Assembly (NCBI RefSeq): GCF_004379255.2
Contig: NC_056036.1
Location: 38,578,076-38,642,075 of the forward strand
Length of the DNA: 64,000 bases
DNA from: Salvia splendens
Taxonomy: Eukaryota > Streptophyta > Magnoliopsida > Lamiales > Lamiaceae
Direction: 5' to 3'
The translations under genes were made by a program, and so were the position numbers. Of the stretch, positions 47,765-60,615 are shown piece after piece. The first letter of the stretch is position 1. Each line of letters opens with the position of its first letter. Under the pieces are notes generated by a model. It searched no databases and had not been told where the DNA came from. It saw nothing but the letters and a program-made list of their open reading frames with translations.

Positions 47765-48187
47765 ATGACCACACCTCTACCGCCGACCGCCATGAACAAC
47801 GTTGCAGGCGCCGCTTCCACTAATCTCAAGACTGTGCTAATTACAGGGGTCAGCCGCGGCCTCGGTAAAGCCCTAGCACTTGAATTGGCCAGTCGCGGCC
47901 ACACCGTAATCGGCTGCTCCCGCTCGCCGGAAAAACTCTCAGCTCTCCAAACCGAGCTCGCCTCCGCCTCCGACGGCCGGAGCAACGCTGACAAGCATAT
48001 ATTCATGAATGTTGACATGGTAATTCCTCGACTAATATGCTTCTCATTTCTCTAATTTTCTTATCTGCTGTGATTGTTTACTTCTTTTTTATTTTTTCTG
48101 TAATTGCTGTTAGTTAGAGGTCTAATCGTAGTGTTGAGGAGTTGGCGCGTGCTGTGGTGGAGAAGAAGGCTATTCCTGATATCATTG
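47765..48187 (+). pseudogene. 5' fragment of a pterin-aldehyde-reductase-like SDR gene
   Basis: Exon 1 (47,765-48,018, from an ATG) encodes MTTPLPPTAMNNVAGAAS followed by KTVLITGVSRGLGKALALEL, with the NADP-binding TGVSRGLG loop and GCSRSPEKLSALQTEL. Exon 2 (48,118-48,187) reads RSNRSVEELARAVVEKKAIP and DII, ending at a GT donor. This matches the start of the plant short-chain dehydrogenase annotated as NADPH-dependent pterin aldehyde reductase (folate salvage). The expected next exon (NNAG motif) and the catalytic Ser/Tyr/Lys exons are absent from the remaining 640 bases before the convergent CLC gene. The locus therefore appears truncated; no lesion is visible in the two exons present. Confidence 0.75.
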
Positions 48188-48826
48188 GTATGATGGGGCA
48201 TTAACGATTTTGTTTGTTTTTGTTGTTTCAGATAGTTATTTTGTGGAATTGGTTATCTAGTTATGATATTTTTTCTTCGCTACAAACTAGCCTAGTTTGT
48301 TTGTGGATGAGTTTCTTATAATCTCCTTTTTTATTTTATGTAATGTAGGCTGAATACTATCATGGCATTTTGTATAATGCTATTGAAATGTCATGTTTTG
48401 TTATACTAAAACGCTTCTGCTATTTTTGAAGAACAAATAGTTCACGGAATGTATTGAAATGTCATGTTGCTAGATTGCTTCTCTCTTCCCTTCGGAGGGA
48501 GGGAAAGCGTCTCACTAATTGGCTTCCTTTCATCATCGGCAAACATTATGAAAGCAGCTAAGACAATCATCCGCCATAATTTGTTCTCTTAGTTGAACTG
48601 GACGTGTATCCAAACTATACATATACATATAAATTATACATATACATATACATATACATATAAACGTACGACTCTTATCCTAACTTGGGAGTCGATTATT
48701 GGTATGGCCTGGTTTATACAACATTTACCTTCATCACAAATACACATTACCCAAAATATGAAGCAATCAAATAAATAAGTCTCTCAGAAACTGGCATGTT
48801 TTTCACAACCGAACCTTAAAGGCTGT
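48188..48826. other. Spacer between the SDR fragment and the CLC 3' end
   Basis: Contains a repeated ATTGAAATGTCATGTT (about 48,383 and 48,453) and an ATACAT-rich run near 48,615-48,665. It was searched by eye for further SDR exons without success. It probably includes the CLC 3' untranslated region on the minus strand. Confidence 0.5.
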
Positions 48827-51800
48827 CTATTTGTGGTGAAGAAGCTCAGGGTAGAGCCCCAATACATGCTCCGGCATAAAATCGTGCCTTGTCAAGATTC
48901 CGACCACCGGATGTCTCTGCAAAATACCAAATATTGATGTCAAACAATCCAAAAAATCTAAACGATACAGTGGAAAAAGCAGAAGATAGTAGGTATTACT
49001 ACCCCGGGCGTTTTGGGGATAACGCACAAGTGTCGGAGGGCGAGTTGTCGAAAGAGGATGGCAGCTTTGGCAAGAGACATGGTCTCTACAACCATGTAGG
49101 GGGATGAGTTGGTAATCGGATGGAGATCAACATACATCTCCATTTCCTCCGGGGTCAAGTCGATGTCGCTCACTTTAAGCCCCTTCCCCAACCCAGGCTT
49201 AGCAAAGTCGAAGGCGTCATACATCCTCAAAACTTGCCCTCCACACACCGCCCTGTTCTTGGTGAACTTCTTCTGGTTGAGCAGCACCAGTAGATGAGAC
49301 CTCAGCACAAGGCCACACAGTTCCGGTGCATCCGTGAATGGAGGCTCGTCGATCACTGGAAACCCATTGTGTCCGGTCGTCTCCAGAGCATGCATTATGT
49401 TCCCAACCTTCTCAACACCAGAGAAGGTGATCAATGGACCGGAGCAAACGTCCCCAGCAGCCAGGTGCTTCATGTATGGCTCTGCATGGGCTTCCAAGTA
49501 GGGCAACCCCTTCATCTGCACAATTTGGTCGTAGACCCCGTGGTTGAAACTGTCCGCCACTGTTTTCGATATGAGGAGGACAAGCATTATCAAGGGGAGC
49601 ATCAGTAGATTGTTGGTAAGCTCCAGGAGTATGACACAAAGAGACACTGTCATCCTCATGGTGCCACCGAGGAAAGAAGCAGCTCCCAGAACGGAGAAGA
49701 GGCCGAGGTCAAGGGTAGACAAAGAACCCAAGAGTCTTCCAACAAGGCGCCCGTACGTGGCTCCAGCAAGTATGACAGGAATGAAAAGCCCAGATGGGAT
49801 AGCAATGCCATAAGTAACAATTCCTAGGAAATATGTTCCAGCAAAGAAAATGATCAGTGAGGAGATTTCAAACTCGTTTCTGTTTGTCGAACTCAACAGG
49901 TTACGGATGGCATCATCGCTGGTGTTGAGAAAAAGGGATGCCAGATCATTGTAGTGTCCAGGCTGACATTGGAAGCTCTTGTAGTTTCCAGAGCGACCAA
50001 TTGTCGGGCACTCTTTCTCGGAGCCACTAGGGCATGGTATGCACTTTGCCAACCATGGCAGGCCGAAGGCGAAACAGGATGTCAGAAGGGTAATAACTGC
50101 GGCAAGTAGGACTCTGTAAGAAGGGCCTCTCCTGCAAGGAAGCGAATAACAATATTTGTTAGTAAGCTTTAGAATTGTGACTTATAATGGATCAATTAAT
50201 CATCGACAGCAAGGACAGAAGCAGTTCTTTGTAAAGGTGGAAGAAAGAGAGGGGTCAATCAGCTAAATAGTAAGTTGTGCATAAAAATCAGTTAGCCGGA
50301 AGAAAAACAAGAGGTTATACAACTGTTGTTCAACAAGTATGACAAGAACGTTTATGATGATACTAAATTGATCTTTGAGCATGATTTTAAAATGTGATCA
50401 ACAATAGTTTGCAAGGCATACAAAAATAGTGGAAGGGGAGAAGGCTGAAACATACTCGTTAACCAAGGTATATGCTCTCAAGACTTTGTCCACAAAAAAA
50501 TTGTATAGGCTTCCCAAAAGACCTCCAAGAACTCCAATTAGTACAACTGCGAGCAGATCTGCATTGGTATAATTAGGAATTGCAGAATGCATTTCAAACA
50601 TAATGAGTCCTCCTTGTCCGAAGAGTCCACAATTGCCACCGCGGCAAAAGTTTATGAGACTTCTTAATACAACAGCTACAATAGCAGTTGTGAAGAAGGT
50701 CCTCCAAAGTAGAGCACTCCGCCACCTGGAAAACAAAATAACAAATACAGATTACCCATATTATAGTGACAGAAGAAGGTCTTCACGAATGTTCCATATT
50801 ATATGGCAAGTCAAGTTGTTTTACAAATATTTTCGGGAATTAAGAGATGCAAACAGAAAACAAATGGAGACTGAGAGATACTGTTACTATCCAAAAATAC
50901 AGGCACAAGCTAATTCCCAAAGGAAAAGTACCAAATCATTTACTCTATTTTCATACTGAGCATGCATGCAACCCATCTAATTGCCTAAACATGATGAAAT
51001 GCTTCATATGTACCCCAAATCAAGAATAGTCATTCACATTAGGTAAGGAACAAAGTAAGACTTGATATTTTCAAAGAAATTCATTATAACCTTCTCATAA
51101 GCTTCAGATATCACCAAAAATAGCATTAATCCTCAATACACTTTAACTTAGCAAGTTTATATATGAAATTCAGCTGTTATATCTCTGAAAGCGGAAGAGG
51201 GAATGATACCAAGAGGCAGCTTCTTCAAGGGCAAAAAGCACACCACCAACTGGGGCGCGAAAAGCTGCAGCCACACCAGCAGCAGCCCCACAAGTAATCA
51301 AATCCCTTCGGTCTCTATCATTTTTGAAGTATCTGAGCCACTTCCAAGTTAAACGGTATTTTCGAGAACCTCCTTGCCCAAGTAAATTTGCTATGCAGGC
51401 ACCGGTATGTACCATTGGTCCTTCCTTACCAACAACCAATCCAGCAGAAACTCCCAGGATGGAACCAAAAATCTAGAAAATTGGAATGTGAATTAACACA
51501 CCAAGAAGAATAAATCAAATTCAGAAAAAAAGGAAGAAGAGGCGTAATTCAGTTCCTTGAGATTATAAATTTGTAAGGTCACAATGAAGGTAAAACCATT
51601 ATCTCGATTAAATCAGACAAGGAACCATACAATTTGTACAGACTTAAAAAACATTAGGTAAACACTAGAGGCTATTGTACAGTGAGCCATCTAGTCAATT
51701 AATTACAAACATAGATGATGAGCATGAGTAATTAAACTCATAGCTTTGAGCTTGCTATACATTTCATACAAACCTCACCATGGCTCCTTTTAGTGAATTG

Positions 51801-53531
51801 TGAAAAGGATCTTAAGCATAATTCCGATGCCTGTGCTTAGGACCAGATTTACTGGCATTAGGAAAGTGCAATTTTATATGCATCATTTATCAGAGTACAT
51901 GTTATATAAATAAGATTGATCCACTATTCCAAGCTTTGATCACCGGTAAATCTACTCTCGCTCAAAAACCTATGCACAGATTCCTCATTTCCTTCGGTTT
52001 ATCATTTCATCACTGAAAATCTGACAATTTACTAATCGGGAAAATCAAAGCAAGTCGAATTCAAACCTTCACAAATAGGGTACTTGGAGCGAGGATGGAA
52101 TGAGCGTCAATGCCGTTAAGATAGGCTTTCACTTCTGGTATGCCAGAACCAGCTGCAGCAGGGGCAATATACGCACATAGCGCCCCAGCACAAATAGCCA
52201 GAATCACATTAGTACCAGCAAATGCAGCAAATGCCGGGAGATACCTGCAGTGGAATAAGTTAATTCAGGCTTATTATCAAATATTGATGGTGAATAAAGT
52301 ATTCGTCAAACAAATTCAAAAGAGTTCATTTTCACACTCCCAATATCACACAAACATGATTTGTATGATATAATCAATATTGTGGGGGAACAATATGGAG
52401 GATTAGACATCAAACTCATAATAGGTCTTTGCTAACAGTTTCCATACCATGTACAGGCCAAGTAGATGAGGCCTAGGCTTCATCAGAAGTTTGGAAGTAA
52501 TTTGTTAGTTGACACCAGAAAATAAGGTGAATACCAGCAGAATATAAGATTAAGATGGACATATTAGTAATAAATTGGACCACCGGGATCGACTTTTCAA
52601 TATGTGACAGATGGCAATGCAGCTCTTGTACATCCACCAATTTTGGTAGGAAGCAGATGCTCTATGTGACTACTCACAAGATTAAATCAAATATGAATGG
52701 AATTAAAAGATCTCTGGTCAGAATTGGTCTTACTTATCATTAAACATCAAATCGCTAGTGATCACAAGCTTGTAACCAGCAATATTCTCAACCGCCATGT
52801 TATTTAAGAAACCAACAAGTCCTGTGCACAATCCTATGAGAAGAGCCAGTGTCCATTTGAGAAAAATATACTGAAAAATCTGAACTCGTTTCCTAGATCT
52901 CCAATCCTGCTTAAAGAGATCATTCTCAATCATCCTGCAAAAAGAGATTGCCAATAAGTGAACACAGATACTAGTTGATCATTCACTGTGCTTTCAGATC
53001 CACTAATTCAAGTAAAAAAAACTATGAGCACAACACTAAAATTTGTAGGTAGTCCTTTTACTGCAAAGTGCATTTTGCCATGGAAGTAGCCTAATTCATG
53101 AAGCAGAGTTGAACTACTAGGAAAAACAGAGTGGCATACATAGTTAACCAGTTCTAAAGCCATACTCGATATATAGTTGGCTCAAATGCATTGAAGATCG
53201 AAAAAGAAGCAACAGTCAATCCAAGTCACAGAAAACTCTCGATTGAAGAAAAGCTAAATCAATCACCAGGAACAAGGCAAAATTTACCACAACGATACTG
53301 ATACATGAAAAAAAGTTCGAAAAGGAAATATTCATACTCGTAATCGAGGCTTTCGATTGGATACACCTTGGCGCCAACAATAGCAATCTGAGAGGTGGTA
53401 TTGATTCTACTCTTGAGATTCAACAACGGTTCCCTCGCCTCCGTAAACGACGAAGCATCGCTGCCTCTTCCGTCGTTCTCTATGTCTCCTCCTCCATCAA
53501 CGTAATCACTTTCAGGCTGACGATGATCCAT
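48827..53531 (-). CDS. CLC-c: CLC-c type chloride/proton antiporter, seven exons
   Basis: On the minus strand, exons read as 53,531-53,338; 52,934-52,734; 52,244-52,067; 51,472-51,210; 50,725-50,456; 50,131-49,003; 48,916-48,827. All phases agree, giving about 774 aa. The soluble N-terminus (MDHRQPESDYVDGG) is followed by the membrane core with the selectivity motif GSGIPEVKAYLNG, the gating-glutamate motif GKEGPMVHTG and FRAPVGGVLFALEEAAS, then two C-terminal CBS domains (about residue 590 to the end), ending MPEHVLGLYPELLHHK. In plant CLCs, Ser in GxGIP marks chloride preference and Pro marks nitrate preference; here it is Ser, as in CLC-c. The protein would move anions into the vacuole in exchange for protons. 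No lesion is visible. The start is the ATG at 53,531. Confidence 0.94.
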
Positions 53532-55953
53532 CAATCAGACAGATAAATAACTGAATTAAGTTCAAAAAATCGCGATTCCTCGAAGAAGTCTCTCAAAAAT
53601 CACGACGATCTCGTAGATTCTAGAATAGCAGCGATGATATAGACACACGGGAAGTACATGCTATATTTCTGTAAAGTAAGACGAAAGGGAGAGAAAGAGA
53701 GGGATGCGTGATAGTGATAGTGGTAATGGTAGAATGAGAAATGCAATGGCAAGAGCTTGAAGCTGCTATAATGGCGTCTGAGTCTCTACTTCAATAATAG
53801 TTGGCATTCAATGCGTTGTCTCAAATAGATAAGCAATAATTCATTGAATTGTTTGGACTTTTCGTAACTATATGTATGGGGAAATATCATATGAAACTTG
53901 CACAACTACTTTCCCTTTTTATCCATAAGATCTAGTTCAATTCTTACAGCAAGATCTGTCCCTCCGTTGCCAACTGCACAACACCCATGCAGGCAGATCT
54001 AGTTCAATTCTTAATAATAGATATCGACAAGATTTAATGTATCCCTAATTTTCGCAATATTTTAAAGATAATTCCCTCCATGAATAAAAGACATGTAAAT
54101 AACACTATGAATTATGAAATTTTCAATTTTACTTAATTATTTTTTAATAATTCTTAAACACATTCTTTTGTTAAAATTAAAAAAAAACACTTATTTGTTA
54201 TATTTTTTATATGGATGAGACAAATTGCAAAAAAAAATAGTAATTCATTATTTAATAGTATTCATTTTTAAATATTACGAAACCAAATTTCGTGGTTTGA
54301 ACGACGTTTCTCTTTAAAATATTTTCTAGTAAGAATGTTGGTAAGACCTCTCATTCAAATGTAAAATAGCTAAAACCTATTTTTGATACTGATTGAAAAT
54401 GAGGGAAAAAACTTAATATCTAGTCGTCAAGTAACTTCTTTTTTGTGAAATGGGGTATAAACTTACTATATTAATATACACTTATTTTTAAGGGCTAAAT
54501 AAATTACATGAATTTTGAAGTGAATTTTGTTTTGTACATGGATAAACAATTTTCAGAAAATGTCAAATTCTTCATGTTTAAGTCGTTAAATTGCAAAACT
54601 TAAAAAAATTTATATGATAAATCAAAAGTTTATATGCAAAATTAAAATCAATTTTGGAGTATATATAAATGCGTGTATCCCTAATTTTGATGTGATGCTG
54701 TGAATTGAAAATTAGAGGCAATATTATTTTGAAACCGACAATAGTATCAACAAAAAACATGTAGTAAGATATTATTCTTTTATAACTCATTATATTTACA
54801 GTTGAAGATTGAGATATTTGAAATTATTAATTAGCAGTTCAAGATCCGTGATCCATGATTCACGGTGAAGTTTAAATTTCAAAGTCGTAGGATTTAAATT
54901 CAGTCGAGAGTTTGTTAATTAACTCTTATCCGTAATACGAAAGACCACGTTGATGAATTATGAATTACTGTGACAGAAAAAGGAAATTGAAATCATTCAT
55001 AATTGATATTTGTATCAAATTAAATAGTTTTTCCTTTCTTACTTTTTTTTATATCTTTTTGTTTGTTGTGATAAGATTCTTATCTATGTGACAATGTCCT
55101 TTGTTGGTATCGAATTTTCATATGAATTGACTGGTTAGTAAGGAATAATTAGTACTCGACACGTACAATACTGATAATCAAATGTTTTATATGCCGATCT
55201 CATATGATTACCTTACGAATATGTTGTAACTTTTAAAAAAAAATTACCTAATAAAATGTCGAAAAGCACTCCAGTCTCCAAACATGGAAAATGAGCAATT
55301 TAATTTTTCAATTGAGAACCGGCCAATTTTATTTAACAGTGTAATTGATTAGTTGTTGATTAGCAAGATATATACTATTATCACTTAAATAAAATGGGTC
55401 GGTCGCCGCCAACAGCTCGAAAACTATTTACCAAGTACTCGCTATAATCGGTTCAAATAATATACATAACTCACGGGTTTCATTGTTGATGGAATAATCT
55501 AAACTAATAATTGTAATACAGCTATTAAAAATTTGAAATAATATTCAATTTTTTTTGGCTCAACTATTTCAACTTCCCAGGTGGTCGGCATTTTATGGCG
55601 AACAAAAGTCTGAAGGATTCAATAATAATAATAATAATATGGGAAGTATCTAATTGGAGTATAAATAGAATATAAAGAGACCAATAGCTGTATATGATAA
55701 ATGTCACACAAATAATGTTTGATTTCGTGGCTCTCCAAATGAGGTCATCCACACACACACGTATTTATATGGTATATGCCATTCTACTTGAAAGGGATGG
55801 GTAGGTAAAGGGATTTATATAATACCTTCAATAAACGAATTATTTTGGTTACTAACTGAAGAATTAATAGTTAAATGCCTTGCTTTCTACAAAAAATAAA
55901 ATCATATATTTACAAAACATGCAAATATATATAGAAAATTCTAGCGGATACTG
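53532..55953. other. CLC promoter and AT-rich spacer
   Basis: About 53,532-53,760 is the leader/promoter side of the CLC gene, with a CT-rich tract on the coding strand near 53,690. The rest is AT-rich spacer with an (AAT)n run near 55,620-55,638. No gene or clear element was recognised. Confidence 0.5.
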
Positions 55954-56214
55954 CGAACACATGGGTTTTTTTCTTCTTTTATACTAGACTACATATATCA
56001 TTCCTCGTTTGTACTGCAGTTTTTTTTTGTTCCGGATTTGGGAGAGACGCATGACCCTCATGCGTCACCCGTTAATGAAACGCATGACCGTGATGCGTCT
56101 ATGGGTAAGACGCATGAGGGTCATGCGTTTTTTAATTTTTTTTATTTTAATTGAAAGACGCATGAGGGGGTAAAACGCATGACACTCATGCGTCTCTCCT
56201 ACGAACATAAATTC

Positions 56215-56283
56215 GCTCTGTAGCTTAGTGGTAAGAATCATGTGTTGTCATTGTGGAGACCCGGGTTCGAATCCCAGCGGCCA
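56215..56283 (+). tRNA. tRNA-like sequence (degenerate), left arm
   Basis: TAGCTTAGTGG (A box) and GGTTCGAATCC (B box) match the pol III internal promoter consensus and have tRNA spacing. A T-run (about 56,292-56,299) follows, as a pol III terminator would. The D and T arms are recognisable. The acceptor stem does not pair well, and the anticodon arm (region TTGTCAT, possibly GTC) is weak. It is therefore better described as a tRNA-derived sequence than as a functional tRNA gene. Confidence 0.4.
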
Positions 56284-56295
56284 CATTGCTATTTT

Positions 56296-56855
56296 TTTTA
56301 TTACTAGTACAAAATACTATTTAAAAATTGTAATTAGTAACAATTCAAAACGGTTACTAAATAAATTATTGGAACTTTTAATTAACATAAATATCTTAAA
56401 TAATTATGTGCTAGAAATTGACATAAAATACTCCTTTTAATTAACTTTTAAATAATTATGTACTAGCAATTAATCAAAAAAAATGTAATTACTAGTACAA
56501 AATACTATTTAAAAATTGTAATTAGTAACAATTCAAAACGGTTACTAAATAAATTATTGGAACTTTTAATTAATATAAATATCTTAAATAATTATGTGCT
56601 AGAAATTGACATAAAATACTCGTTTTAATTAACTTTTGAATAATTATGTACTAGCAATTAATCAAAAAATTGTAATTACTAGTACAAAATACTATTTAAA
56701 AATTATAATTAGTAACAATTCAAACGATTATCAAATAAATTATTGGAACTTTTAATTAACATAAATATCTTAAATAATCATGTACTAGAAATTTCATAAA
56801 ATACTCCTTTTAATTAACTTTTAAATAAATATGTACTAGAAATTTCCCAAAAAAA
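56296..56855 (+). repeat. Tandem repeat of about 188 bp, three copies, in the fold-back loop
   Basis: The segment starting TTACTAGTACAAAATACTAT recurs at about 56,300, 56,487 and 56,675, with minor changes and small deletions in the third copy. It is AT-rich and non-coding. Confidence 0.92.
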
Positions 56856-56862
56856 TTGCAAT

Positions 56863-56932
56863 GTGGCTGCTAGGATTCAAACCCGGGTCTCCACAATGAC
56901 AACACATAATTCTTACCACTAAGCTACAGAGC
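56863..56932 (-). tRNA. tRNA-like sequence (degenerate), right arm
   Basis: This is the inverted copy of the left tRNA-like sequence, reading toward the loop. The A box is intact (TAGCTTAGTGG on the minus strand). The B box has one change (GGTTTGAATCC). A run of seven T on the minus strand follows. Confidence 0.35.
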
Positions 56933-57206
56933 GAATTTATGTTCGTAGGAGAGACGCATGAGTGTCATGCGTTTTACCCTAAGACGCATGACCCTCATGC
57001 GTCTTTCAATTAAAATAAAATAAAAAATAAAAAACGCATGACCCTCATGCGTCTTACCCATAGACGCATCACGGTCATGCGTTTCATTAACGGGTGACGC
57101 ATGAGGGTCATGCGTCTCTCCCAAATCCGGAACAAAAAAAAACTGCAGTACAAACGAGGAATGATATATGTAGTCTAGTATAAAAGAAGAAAAAACCCCG
57201 AACACA

Positions 57207-57459
57207 GCAGTAGATTTCAAGAAAAACACAAACAGGCCAAGTCAGATCCAAGCAACAAAATCATCATGATGAGTTTCTCCTAAAAAATAAATAAATTATA
57301 CTATCACAGATCCTAGTAGTCGTGGCACCACTCTCCCTGATCGCGAACAAAAACCACCACTTTCGCCTCACCAGCATGGCATCTTGGCTGCTTTAAAACA
57401 AAAATTGCTGGTCAACTGTTGGTTTCATCTCCATCGTCATTGACCATTTCCCGATCCCA
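57207..57459. other. Spacer between the fold-back element and the ARF 3' end
   Basis: No gene recognised; probably the former 3' untranslated region of the ARF locus. Confidence 0.4.
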
Positions 57460-59349
57460 TCAGTAACCAGATTTAACGGTTGAAGAATGTTCTTCAGTGC
57501 CAACAGCTGCATCAGACAGGAGGAGCTTCCCAGATTTGACCTCTGCTATCTTGGGCGAGAGCCTCTTGGCTTCCTCGGTTGAGTAGATACTAGATATATA
57601 TCTTCTTCACCATGGGTGCAAAATTCACTAAAAACATGACGAAATATTAGCAGCTGTGGAAGCATAAGACAAATAATACAGTATGTGTCTAGAAAACTAG
57701 ATAACCCTTCCAGAAGCTGCAGACTAACCAAAGTTACACAAATGAGAAACAATGGGCATTTGGACAGGTATGCACATAGATCACAATGAATGCCATGTTT
57801 GAAAAGCCTGCAAAATTATGCAAATAACACAACTGCCTAGCTCAAAGAGGAACAGGGTGATTATCTGCTCATTCACATGATCTCTTCCATAGAGAAGGAT
57901 AGGCAAGTTCAGACCATTGCAATATCAAAATGAACCCTAGCAGCATTAGGCTCACCGTAATATGACAAACTATACTAACAAACAGAAGATATTGAAAAGG
58001 GAGGTCATAACACAGCTTAGAAGTAAATCTAGACATATACTGCAAGACATTTGTTTAGTAAACAACACATCAAAAGAAAGGTGCAAGAATCAAGTAAATT
58101 AGACTCAACTGCCATGGATCATCTCCAACCATCATCATGTCATCCTCAGCATCTGTGTAGACAACTTGCCATTTCTTTGTTGACCCAGAGAATTCCCCTA
58201 TGAGTTCAAACATCTCTTCAAATTTCTTGAGCAGATCCTCATAGCAATCAAACCTGGTCAAGTCCACTGCTCTTCCAACAGCAATTCCTTGCATGTAAAC
58301 CTGAGAGATTTGTGAGCATATATCATTCAATAGTCCAGTAGAGGGATTTCCGAAAGAAGAAAATCAACATTTTTAACCAAGGAAAAGAAAGTCTACTCTT
58401 CAAAATATAATCATAATTTTATTTCAAGCAGGTCTATTATGCAAGTGTTTGTTAATCATGTGTTCACATCAAACAAGTAACAACAGCTGAAGCATCCTAG
58501 ACGGTAATTACAACAATACTTTATCCAAAACGATAAAATCTTACTCCGCAGAACCATAACTAAACAAGAAGTGGCAGAATAGCATAATCAGACAGAAATC
58601 CAAGCATGCTACTTTTTCAGTACAACGAATATTCAATAAGGATCCAGGATAAATTCAGAAATGATATGAAAAACTGCCCAGCCACAAACCTCCACATAGC
58701 TGGTTTAGAATTAATCAAGTATTGGTCATTTCAGTTAATCTCATTGTTTACTAACATCTAGTGACATTGAAATAAGGCAGTCATAGTAAGATACCTTTGT
58801 GCAGCTGCGGATTTGCCTAGTGTGTGCATCATGAGGGGATCCAAGGCAAGACTTATCAGGATCACAACTGACTAAGGGAGCATCAGAAGGTTTACAGTCT
58901 GATGGTCCAGAATGTTGTTCATATTCAGCATTTAGAGGAACAAGAGAATCCTCAATAGCTGTTTCAGACTGAATGGCTGGTGATGTATCTTCAATATGAG
59001 ACTGGCCAAGCAACTCGATTCCAAATAGCCTGCAGCCATTTGCCTGCCTTTTTTCACTTAGAGGAGCAAATGACTCTGCTGCAGTTGCTATTTGATTAGG
59101 CTGGTATACGGAGTTGCTCAAGATAGGTAGGAAGTTCTCATTAAAGTTGATTCCGCTAATTCTGGTTCCATCACTGAGCTTAGGCGATTGATATGTACCT
59201 CGACCACGTGATGGATCACAACCGGCAAATGCTGACGGGGAGTCAGCTGGTGACTTCCATATACCTATTGAGAATCAAGTAATTTCTTATAAAAGTCTAT
59301 TCCAAATTTCCAAAATGTATAATTCATTATCATCACATCATCATCATTA

Positions 59350-59370
59350 GAGAGAGAGAGAGAGAGAGAG
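59350..59370. repeat. (AG)n microsatellite
   Basis: About ten AG dinucleotides in an ARF intron, next to the 3' end of the 59,544-59,374 exon on the minus strand. Confidence 0.95.
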
Positions 59371-59679
59371 TACAAAGTGGAGATAAATCTTGCATTGGAA
59401 GAGGCAAAACAGGTGGCCGTGCCCGCTTATTCCTTTGTTGAGTCTGAGTGTTTGGAGGAGTTGCTGCAACTAGGGGTTCTATTTCCCATGCTGAAACTCT
59501 ATCTGGACGTACTATTGCCGAAGGTTCGTTTCGTCCCACTGGACCTGGACATGTAAAAGTGAACAGTAAGTAAAAATTTACTGCCATAAAAATACAGAAG
59601 CCATCAACCCACATTATAGCTCTAATCATATAGCAGACGCAACAAAAGAACAAAACCTGATTGTCGTCTTTATAGATTA

Positions 59680-59928
59680 CCCTCTGTCCGCGAATAGGAG
59701 TCCCATTTTTCCATTTTAGTCCGTCCGTGAATAGGAGTCCCGGTTCACTTTTACCATAAATGGTAATAGGGTGTCATCTTCCACTAACTCATTCCACTCA
59801 CATTTCATTTAAAACTAATATATACAAGTGGGACCATGTTCCACTAACTTTTTTCCATCCACTTTTCTTTACATTTCTTAAAACCCGTATCGTCCATAAA
59901 TGGGATTCTTAATGGCGGACGGAGGGAG
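59680..59928. mobile_element. Stowaway-type MITE in an ARF intron
   Basis: The left end CCCTCTGTCCGCGAATAGGAG and the right end GGCGGACGGAGGGAG pair imperfectly; TA flanks both sides. The GAATAGGAGTCCC motif is directly repeated near the left end. Length 249 bp, no coding capacity. Confidence 0.87.
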
Positions 59929-60615
59929 TAATGTTTTATCAAGGGTCAAGATGACCAAAGCATGGACATCCCAACAAGCTACACTGATTGCTAATAGTTA
60001 CCTTCAGTGATCTCCATGCGGAATCAGGCCATCGAGATGAAGAATTATTATCAACACCAACAATAGTCCACTGAACCTGTATGAACATGCAAGAATGAGT
60101 TCTGTCAAACTGTAAACATTACAACATGACAAGTTTATTACTAGTAATAATATTACCTTCTTTCAGGTACCTCTTCACCTTCAAATCTCATCTTAAACCT
60201 CATCCCTACCGACAGCTTGTGATTTTGAGCTTCAAGATAGTTGTTAACACTTACGATAAATTCAGATCGGCTAGTCCTGAACACAAATAATTGCAATCGA
60301 TAATGTAATCATTGAAAGAAACCAGAGGGAAAGCAAAGAATGGATGTGGCAAGAGCATAAAATGCTGAAACGGTCAGACGTAACATCTATGTTATCTGAC
60401 CAAGCTAACGATAATGGAAATGAGCATTTTATATGAAGGATCTATGTTTCAAGGCCAAGTATTATAGCTCCATGAAGGGTAGACTAGGGAACATGCTGTT
60501 TTTACCATGAAATATTCCATTTATCATCATTTCAGTGTGGTCTTACAAGTTACAATTTAGACAACAACAACATTAGACGTAATAATTGGCATGTCCCAAT
60601 TAACCTTAGTTATTA

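Larger units (their letters stand above)
55962..57198. mobile_element. Fold-back element with tRNA-like inner ends
   Basis: The left arm (55,962-56,289) and right arm (56,858-57,198) are near-perfect inverted copies of about 330 bp. Outer ends are GGGTTTTTTTCTTC and its complement. An 8-bp direct repeat CGAACACA flanks the element (55,954-55,961 and 57,199-57,206), so it transposed as a unit; an 8-bp duplication fits hAT-like or some Mutator-like elements. Each arm contains several short hairpins of the form GACGCATGA-nnn-TCATGCGTC and, at its inner end, a tRNA-like sequence. The loop is a threefold tandem repeat. There is no protein-coding capacity. Confidence 0.85.

Noticed and set aside
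49294..49813. Plus-strand open frames opposite the CLC gene
   Set aside because: They are antisense shadows of the long CLC exon 6, which has clear protein homology on the minus strand.
56215..56283. A functional tRNA-Asp gene
   Set aside because: A and B boxes match, but the acceptor and anticodon stems do not pair properly, so only a tRNA-derived sequence is supported.
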